A stretch of DNA of 12,231 nt, taken from Bacteroidota bacterium (GTDB lineage: Bacteria > Bacteroidota > Ignavibacteria > Kapaibacteriales > UBA2268). The translations under genes were made by a program, and so were the position numbers. The stretch lies in assembly GCA_027371665.1 (NCBI GenBank), contig DAHXMP010000125.1, positions 1 through 12,231 of the forward strand. Reading direction: 5' to 3'. Position 1 is the first letter of the stretch. The number at the start of each line of letters is the position of its first letter. The notes beneath the pieces are model-generated. The model saw only the letters and a list, made by a program, of their open reading frames with translations, was not told the DNA's origin and ran no database searches. Shown here one piece after another: positions 7,155 through 12,231 of the stretch.

Positions 7155-10100
7155 TTATGGAAAAAAAGTATCCTTAAGTATTACACCAAGTCTTGTGTGC
7201 CCATCGGCTATTGCCTGAACAGGCTTTACCGATTTCACCAGTTTAAGATAATTTGTTTCATCCTCAACAGGAAGGGAATTGAGCCAATCCCAATCAATTT
7301 TAAAATCATCATTAGGTCTCGAAGCCATATAAATAATCTTAAACGATGTAATATTGTGAAAGAAATGCGAACCCTGGGAAGGCTCAATGACTGCTTCAGG
7401 CATCGGCATTTCAACTATCACCCTTGCAGCAGATATCGAAGAAAATACAACAGGTATCCCCAGCCATTCATCAGCAGAGCCCCATCTTCCAGGACCAATT
7501 AACAGGTAATTTTTCCCTTCTTTTAATATTTTCATATTAATTCTTCTGATTTCTTCAGATATCTGTCTTGTTTTTGATTGCAAAAAGTTCGCAGGTTTTA
7601 CAAAAAGAATAGTATCGAGTTGGTATGAACCGTTACCCATGGTGATACCGGATGTCAATAGAATTTTATCATCAGGAAGATTCTTTAAATCTATCTTAAC
7701 ATCATATTCAGGCATAACCATTGGCCTTACCTGCAGAAAACCGAATTCCGCATTATAATTTTGGTTTTCGTTAAGCTTCACAGCAAATTCTATTTCAACA
7801 GGTGTATTTATTGATGCTTCGGATATTTTCAGGAGAAGTTTTAAAATATCATTTAAAGGAATTAATTGAGACTTTAAAATAGGTGCGAAATCAATAACTC
7901 TGGGACCAAGCCTGTTAATGCCTTCATAAAACGAATCATTATCCGGAGAATATGTAGATGCAATATAATTTATCGATCCCTGCTTTTCTGCATCATTCAA
8001 GCCGAGCCTAGCGAGGAACTGATTTTCGTTGGGCACCTTCCTTATAATATCTGAACCGAGATTAATAGCCCAAAATTCATGTTGTGTCATTTGAAGAAGT
8101 GATTTGGATGAAGCATATTGAGGCAAAACTGCCGGATAAGCAGGTGAATACTGGAGGCTTACATCACCGTCAACGATAGTTTTACCCAAGCCAAGTGCAA
8201 GGTTTATAATTCCATCTTTGGGTTCTGAATTTCCAAAGGGATAATAATTATATGAACGTGCTACTCCCGAGATGTGGGGATAGAAGTAATTCTCAAATTT
8301 TGTTCCGATTGTTTCCTGTATTATAACCGCCATTTTTTCTTCTTCAATCCTGTTGCCTGTTGCTTCAATATAATTCTTTGCGTTTTGAAAGAAAACAGAT
8401 GCAAAAACGTATTTTACAGCCTGAATGAGATTATGATACCTTGTTTCCATATCTAGGCTGCTGTTTGGAAGCATAATCGTCGAATAAACACCTGCAAACG
8501 GCTGGTAAATAGCGTCCTCGAGCAAGCTTGAGGAGCGTACAGCAAGAGGAAATTTTGCTTTATAAATTATTTCCCTAAGGTCGCCCAAAGTTGTTGGCGG
8601 CAGGCTTGCATGCATGAATTCACGAATTACATAATCATCATCTGTGTTTTGCAGTACTTTTTCATAAAGATTATTAATCTCCATGAATTGAGAAAATACC
8701 TCTGTTGCAAGCACTACTGTACGTGGTATTGAAATTTTAATACCGGGGAAATAAGAAGGTTCTATATAATTTTTTAAAACTTTATCAATGAAAGCCAATC
8801 CACGTGCCTTACCTCCTAAAGAACCTTCCCCGATAACCTGGAATATATTTTCGGCACTATAATCCTCACGTGAAAAAACCTGAACCGTCCCATGCTGGTC
8901 ATCAATCAATTGTTCATTTATTAAATTAATCAAGTGATGACGCAGTTCCGAAGAATGCTTGAAATTACTAATCTTAACAGGTTTCAGTTTATTGGCAAGT
9001 TCGAATTGTGTACGTGCTGTAAGCCAATGAGAAAAATGGTCATGCATTGCATGATAAAGTAAGGAATCTTCATGAACAAATTTTAAACAATCTCTAAATT
9101 CCTTTAAATTTTTTGCACTGTGAATTTCAGAACCATCAGGCATTCTGAAAATAAAATCACCGAAACCCAACTGAAGATGCATGAAATCTCTCAACTCGAT
9201 TAATAAGGAACGGGAATTTTTGTCAATATAACTTACATTTAATTCCTTTGCTATCTTTTTTTGAGCGACATCCGAGGTTTGCAATAAAATTGGAAGTTCA
9301 GGCATTAACTTTCTAATATCAGTTATGAGTTCAACTCCGGCATTGGAATCGGTTTTGCCATTTCTTTTAAAACTCATATCGGTCAGCAAACCGAGCATCG
9401 AATCCATATATTTGTTGAAATAATTCCATGCTTCTTCATAAGAAACTGCCAGGAGTATTTTGGGCCTTGCTTTTTGACGAAGTAACTTTTCCGAAGAATT
9501 TTTACTTTCTTCGATTAGTCTTGCAGTTTGTTTTATAACTTCGGAATAAATGAGAGGAAGATAGGATGAATAATAAACAGGAGAATCTTCAACAAGGAGA
9601 ATTGTTTTCACTCCATGAACAAGGCAATCGCTTTCTGCATTAATTTTATCTTCGAACAATTTTATCATTGCAAGGAATATCTTTTGCTCACCTGACCATA
9701 TAAATAATTTATCAATATCGTTCAGCTTGCCTGAGTCAATCATCTTTTGCAATTCAAGAGATTGTGAAGCCAATAAAACAAGTGGAATACCGGGATACAT
9801 TGATTTGACTGTTCTGCAAAACTCGTTTAGTTCCATATCCCCGAGCCTCAAAGAAACAATAATATACCCAAAATCACCGCTTCTCAACTCAAATAAAGCC
9901 GATTTGCCCGAATGAACACGGGTGATATGAGGCACATAGTGGAGGTTCATGTCGGCAAACTCATTAAAAATTGCTTCCTGTAACTGTCCATCCTCCACGA
10001 TACTGTGATAATCGTACAAACTGCACGCCATGAGAATTTTATCAACCCTGAAATTCATTAAGTCTTTGAATTCAACCCTCTGCATTCTATGAGTAGTAGA

Positions 10101-10163
10101 ATTAGGAATAACTTCCTTTATAACATTCAGGATTTCGTCCTTATCGGTATCAAAATTCTTCAT
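7155..10163 (-). CDS. Receiver-PPDK_N fusion protein (response-regulator-linked ATP-grasp protein)
   Basis: 1002-residue protein. Residues about 40-175 look like a degenerate receiver: strands KILMA, YIIVS and LVLLA are there, but the phosphoacceptor position reads YIIVSLRLGD (S104 where Asp is expected). Residues about 185-330 form a second receiver: acidic pair E192-D193 (LLVEDSP), likely phosphoacceptor D262 (GLLTDMSF), T296 (LLQTSD) and K315 (YIDKNS), with extra sequence after the first strand. Residues about 440-816 are the PPDK_N ATP-grasp domain: GEGSLGGKARGL (445-456), AVRSSSLLEDAIYQPFAGVY (541-560), MAVIIQETIG (611-620), ALGLGKTIVDG (656-666), TPVEIEFA...FLQVRP (787-814). The end repeats the downstream neighbour's module: IGPGRWGSADEWLGIPVVFS (889-908) and SQGSHFF (929-935). 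No phosphohistidine or TIM-barrel domain is present. I place the start at ATG 10163; an open frame reaches TTG 10265, but that extension is extremely AT-rich and lies in promoter-like sequence. The gene is divergent from gdhA and first in the minus-strand block. Confidence 0.85.
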   Translation of the reverse strand: MKNFDTDKDEILNVIKEVIPNSTTHRMQRVEFKDLMNFRVDKILMACSLYDYHSIVEDGQLQEAIFNEFADMNLHYVPHITRVHSGKSALFELRSGDFGYIIVSLRLGDMELNEFCRTVKSMYPGIPLVLLASQSLELQKMIDSGKLNDIDKLFIWSGEQKIFLAMIKLFEDKINAESDCLVHGVKTILLVEDSPVYYSSYLPLIYSEVIKQTARLIEESKNSSEKLLRQKARPKILLAVSYEEAWNYFNKYMDSMLGLLTDMSFKRNGKTDSNAGVELITDIRKLMPELPILLQTSDVAQKKIAKELNVSYIDKNSRSLLIELRDFMHLQLGFGDFIFRMPDGSEIHSAKNLKEFRDCLKFVHEDSLLYHAMHDHFSHWLTARTQFELANKLKPVKISNFKHSSELRHHLINLINEQLIDDQHGTVQVFSREDYSAENIFQVIGEGSLGGKARGLAFIDKVLKNYIEPSYFPGIKISIPRTVVLATEVFSQFMEINNLYEKVLQNTDDDYVIREFMHASLPPTTLGDLREIIYKAKFPLAVRSSSLLEDAIYQPFAGVYSTIMLPNSSLDMETRYHNLIQAVKYVFASVFFQNAKNYIEATGNRIEEEKMAVIIQETIGTKFENYFYPHISGVARSYNYYPFGNSEPKDGIINLALGLGKTIVDGDVSLQYSPAYPAVLPQYASSKSLLQMTQHEFWAINLGSDIIRKVPNENQFLARLGLNDAEKQGSINYIASTYSPDNDSFYEGINRLGPRVIDFAPILKSQLIPLNDILKLLLKISEASINTPVEIEFAVKLNENQNYNAEFGFLQVRPMVMPEYDVKIDLKNLPDDKILLTSGITMGNGSYQLDTILFVKPANFLQSKTRQISEEIRRINMKILKEGKNYLLIGPGRWGSADEWLGIPVVFSSISAARVIVEMPMPEAVIEPSQGSHFFHNITSFKIIYMASRPNDDFKIDWDWLNSLPVEDETNYLKLVKSVKPVQAIADGHTRLGVILKDTFFP

Positions 10164-10252
10164 ATCAACATCAAGGAATATGTCAAAATTTAAGGATAAA
10201 AACTTAATATTTGAAAAAACATCATATCTTATACATAAAAATAATTTATTTT

Positions 10253-10284
10253 TTTGATATATCAAGATTTGTTGTTTAGATTTG
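10253..10284 (+). promoter_or_regulatory. Candidate Bacteroidota-type promoter of gdhA
   Basis: TTTG (10253-10256) and TAGATTTG (10277-10284) match the -33 and -7 elements of Bacteroidota primary-sigma promoters exactly, at the expected 20-base spacing. Transcription would start near 10290, giving a leader of about 50 bases before the gdhA ATG. This is the best promoter in the window. A 12-base palindrome overlaps its -33 element. Confidence 0.55.
10254..10265. promoter_or_regulatory. 12-base palindrome TTGATATATCAA, possible operator
   Basis: TTGATATATCAA is a perfect palindrome in the divergent region between gdhA and the receiver-PPDK_N gene. It covers the -33 element of the predicted gdhA promoter, where a bound dimer would block transcription. 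No regulator is identified, and AT-rich palindromes of this size can arise by chance. Confidence 0.3.
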
Positions 10285-10339
10285 TTATGTCACTCTTACA
10301 ATTTTTACAACATAATTAATTACGTTAGGAGTTTAGTTT

Positions 10340-11683
10340 ATGGCTACTGCATTTGAGGATTTCATGGCTGAGATAAAAGCCAAAAATCCTGCACAGCCGG
10401 AGTTTATTCAGGCTGTCGAGGAAGTTATGGGTTCATTATTTCCGGTAGTTGAAAAACATTTCCCGGAATATCGTAAGGCAAAATTATTGGAGAGAATCGT
10501 CGAACCTGAAAGAGTAATCATGTTTCGTGTACCATGGGTAAATGACAAGGGTGAAATTCAGGTTAACAGGGGATTCAGGATCGAATTCAGCAGTGCAATC
10601 GGCCCTTATAAAGGGGGATTGAGATTCCATCCGAGTGTAAATCTCGGAATACTGAAATTTCTCGGCTTTGAACAAGTCTTTAAAAATAGTTTGACAACAC
10701 TACCGATGGGAGGAGGAAAAGGAGGCTCCGATTTCGACCCCAAGGGAAAATCTGACAACGAAGTGATGCATTTCTGCCAGGCATTTATGTCCGAACTGTT
10801 CAGGCATATCGGTCCAAATACGGATGTTCCGGCAGGAGACATTGGTGTAGGAGGACGTGAAATAGGTTTTATGTATGGAACATATAAGAAGCTTGTTAAT
10901 GAATTCACAGGTGTACTAACCGGAAAAGGATTATCCTGGGGCGGCAGTTTGATACGCCCTGAAGCAACCGGCTATGGTACGGTTTACTTCGCTGCACATA
11001 TGCTTGGAACCAGAGGACAGAGTTTTAATGGTAAGACAGTTACTGTTTCAGGTTCAGGTAATGTGGCTCAGTATGCCGTTGAAAAAGTAAACCAGCTTGG
11101 CGGCAAATGTGTTACATTAAGCGATTCGACAGGCTATATCATAGATATGGATGGAATAAAGGGTGAAAAATGGGAATTTGTAATGGATTTGAAAAACAAC
11201 CGCAGGGGCAGAATAAAAGATTATGCAGATAAATATAAATGCGAATATCACGAAGGAACAGGCGTCTGGAATGTTAAATGCGATGTCGCCTTACCTTGTG
11301 CGACACAAAACGAACTGGATTTAAATGATGCCGAGACTTTGGTTAGTAACGGGTGCTTATGCGTTGCTGAAGGAGCCAATATGCCCAGTTATCCCGATGC
11401 CGCAGAATACTTCATCGAAAAAGGTGTTTTGTTTGGACCCGGCAAAGCTGCAAATGCAGGCGGCGTTGCCACAAGCGGACTTGAAATGACGCAAAATTCT
11501 ATGAGACTTTCATGGTCGAGGGAAGAAGTTGACAATTACCTTCAGAGAATCATGAAGGATATACATGATGCCGCATCTTCAGCAGCAGCAAAATACAGCA
11601 AGAAGGATAATTATATTGACGGTGCAAATATAGCAGGCTTCTTAAAAGTCGCTGATGCTATGACTGCACAGGGGGTTGTTTAA
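10340..11683 (+). CDS. gdhA: NADP-type glutamate dehydrogenase
   Basis: 447-residue hexameric-class glutamate dehydrogenase that reductively aminates 2-oxoglutarate with ammonium to L-glutamate in the cytoplasm; the full length matches E. coli-like GdhA. The substrate domain has PYKGGLRFHP (89-98, K91), LPMGGGKGGSDFDPKGKS (121-138, with catalytic-site K127) and DVPAGDIGVGGREIGFM (162-178) with catalytic D167. The dinucleotide domain has the Rossmann loop SGSGNVAQY (237-245) and LSDSTG (260-265) after the second strand, as in NADP-dependent members. GANMPS (345-350) and NAGGVATSGLEM (372-383) close the active site. The start ATG 10340 has AGGAG (10327-10331) eight bases upstream. A well-matched promoter precedes it and a strong hairpin follows 27 bases after the stop, so it is probably monocistronic. 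Coenzyme preference is inferred from family resemblance. Confidence 0.96.
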   Translation: MATAFEDFMAEIKAKNPAQPEFIQAVEEVMGSLFPVVEKHFPEYRKAKLLERIVEPERVIMFRVPWVNDKGEIQVNRGFRIEFSSAIGPYKGGLRFHPSVNLGILKFLGFEQVFKNSLTTLPMGGGKGGSDFDPKGKSDNEVMHFCQAFMSELFRHIGPNTDVPAGDIGVGGREIGFMYGTYKKLVNEFTGVLTGKGLSWGGSLIRPEATGYGTVYFAAHMLGTRGQSFNGKTVTVSGSGNVAQYAVEKVNQLGGKCVTLSDSTGYIIDMDGIKGEKWEFVMDLKNNRRGRIKDYADKYKCEYHEGTGVWNVKCDVALPCATQNELDLNDAETLVSNGCLCVAEGANMPSYPDAAEYFIEKGVLFGPGKAANAGGVATSGLEMTQNSMRLSWSREEVDNYLQRIMKDIHDAASSAAAKYSKKDNYIDGANIAGFLKVADAMTAQGVV

Positions 11684-11703
11684 TAGATTTTATTTTAACT
11701 ATC

Positions 11704-11737
11704 AAAAAAAGAGGCTGGATGACCAGCCTCTTTTTTT
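11704..11737. terminator. Bidirectional intrinsic terminator between the two glutamate dehydrogenase genes
   Basis: A perfect 8-base-pair GC-rich stem, GAGGCTGG (11711-11718) and CCAGCCTC (11723-11730), closes a 4-base loop (ATGA). It is preceded by seven A (11704-11710) and followed by seven T (11731-11737). It therefore reads as a Rho-independent terminator on both strands, ending gdhA on the plus strand and the NAD-type dehydrogenase gene on the minus strand. Confidence 0.9.
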
Positions 11738-11768
11738 AATACTAACAATGCAAGTCAATATTTTTAGA

Positions 11769-12231
11769 TTATACCCAGCCTCTCATTTTACAAGCTTCGG
11801 CTACTCTCGATATTGCTATCATATAGGCGGCTTCACGCATGTATACATTCTTAGCATGAGCCAGCTCAGACACTGCATAATAAGCATCAGTCATTTTCAT
11901 ATCGAGCTTACTTAATACTTCTTCTTTGCTCCAGAAATAATTCATGTTGCTTTGTACCTGTTCGAAGTATGAACATGTAACACCGCCTGCGTTAGCAAGA
12001 AAATCGGGAATCAGCCAGATTTTTCTTTCCTTAATAATCTTATCCGCTTCAGGTGTCGTAGGACCGTTAGCTCCTTCGGCAATAACCCTTACGGATTTCG
12101 AAATTTTCGGTGCAGTGTCGGCATTAACCTGGTTCTCGAGAGCTGCCGGAATAAGTATATCAACTTCCTGCTCAATCCAGGCATTGCCGGGAAGAACCTC
12201 GAATCCTATATCAGCAGCTTTTTTACGGTCA
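11769..12231 (-). CDS. NAD-type glutamate dehydrogenase, C-terminal part
   Basis: The last 153 residues of a Glu/Leu/Phe/Val dehydrogenase whose start lies beyond the right edge. The fragment reads DRKKAADIGFEVLPGNAWIE at its visible beginning. It contains DILIPAALENQVN (24-36), IAEGANGPTTPEADKI (50-65), PDFLANAGGVTCSYFEQVQ (75-93) and the C-terminal REAAYMIAISRVAEACKMRGWV (132-153). These match the GudB/RocG-type branch of shorter, usually NAD-linked catabolic enzymes, distinct from the neighbouring gdhA type. It would deaminate glutamate to 2-oxoglutarate and ammonium. The coding sequence ends 31 bases past the shared hairpin. A leucine or other amino-acid dehydrogenase is less likely but cannot be excluded without the substrate domain. 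Confidence 0.9.
   Translation of the reverse strand, partial: DRKKAADIGFEVLPGNAWIEQEVDILIPAALENQVNADTAPKISKSVRVIAEGANGPTTPEADKIIKERKIWLIPDFLANAGGVTCSYFEQVQSNMNYFWSKEEVLSKLDMKMTDAYYAVSELAHAKNVYMREAAYMIAISRVAEACKMRGWV

Noticed and set aside
7197..7502. 101-codon plus-strand open frame inside the receiver-PPDK_N gene
   Set aside because: It lies opposite the conserved GPGRWGS/GSHFF module of the minus-strand protein and has no domain features of its own.
4761..10163. Annotation of either large gene as PEP synthase or pyruvate phosphate dikinase
   Set aside because: Only the N-terminal nucleotide-binding domain matches; the phosphohistidine and TIM-barrel domains needed for catalysis are not present.
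10164..10265. 34-residue N-terminal extension of the receiver-PPDK_N protein from TTG 10265
   Set aside because: The stretch is very AT-rich with low-complexity codons, the start is TTG without a ribosome binding site, and it overlaps the predicted gdhA promoter; ATG 10163 is preferred.
1..12231. CRISPR arrays, tRNA/rRNA genes, insertion sequences or prophage genes
   Set aside because: No spaced repeats, cloverleaf-like segments, transposase or phage motifs were seen on either strand.

Overview
The window looks like chromosomal DNA from an AT-rich Gram-negative bacterium of the Bacteroidota/Ignavibacteria (FCB) group. Three observations support this: a Kdo transferase (waaA/kdtA) of the Bacteroidota-like type, which implies an LPS outer membrane; repeated -7 elements matching the Bacteroidota consensus TAnnTTTG upstream of genes; and the particular gene families present. 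The placement is inference; no rRNA or other phylogenetic marker is in the window. I see no tRNA, CRISPR array, insertion sequence or phage gene.

Layout, left to right. The left edge (minus strand) holds the signal-peptide end of an exported protein. An enoyl-CoA hydratase/crotonase with all catalytic residues follows (332-1114, plus); it is clearly GC-richer than its surroundings. Directly behind it sit two small type II toxin-antitoxin modules that face each other: hicAB (plus, 1132-1567) and a RelE/ParE-type toxin with its antitoxin (minus, 1641-2088). After a 322-base gene-free stretch comes waaA (2411-3721, plus). It converges on a minus-strand block read from right to left as a 1002-residue protein (7155-10163), a 785-residue protein (4761-7118) and an HDOD-domain protein (3747-4619). 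Divergent from that block is gdhA, NADP-type glutamate dehydrogenase (10340-11683, plus). It ends at a strong, probably bidirectional hairpin terminator, beyond which the 3' end of a second, NAD-type glutamate dehydrogenase runs in from the right edge (minus).

The least explained part is the minus-strand block. Both large proteins carry the ATP-grasp nucleotide-binding domain of PEP synthase/pyruvate phosphate dikinase (PPDK_N). Neither shows the phosphohistidine swivel domain or the PEP/pyruvate TIM barrel, so neither should be a complete PEP synthase. Instead both end in the same other module (IGPGRWGS ... G-(I/V)-PV ... (S/T)HFF). The larger one starts with a degenerate receiver-like domain followed by a receiver domain that keeps its Asp, Thr and Lys. 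Together with the neighbouring HDOD protein this looks like a signalling or phosphotransfer system of unknown target; that is inference. Two glutamate dehydrogenases of opposite expected direction lie tail to tail beside it, so a link to carbon/nitrogen balance is possible but unproven.
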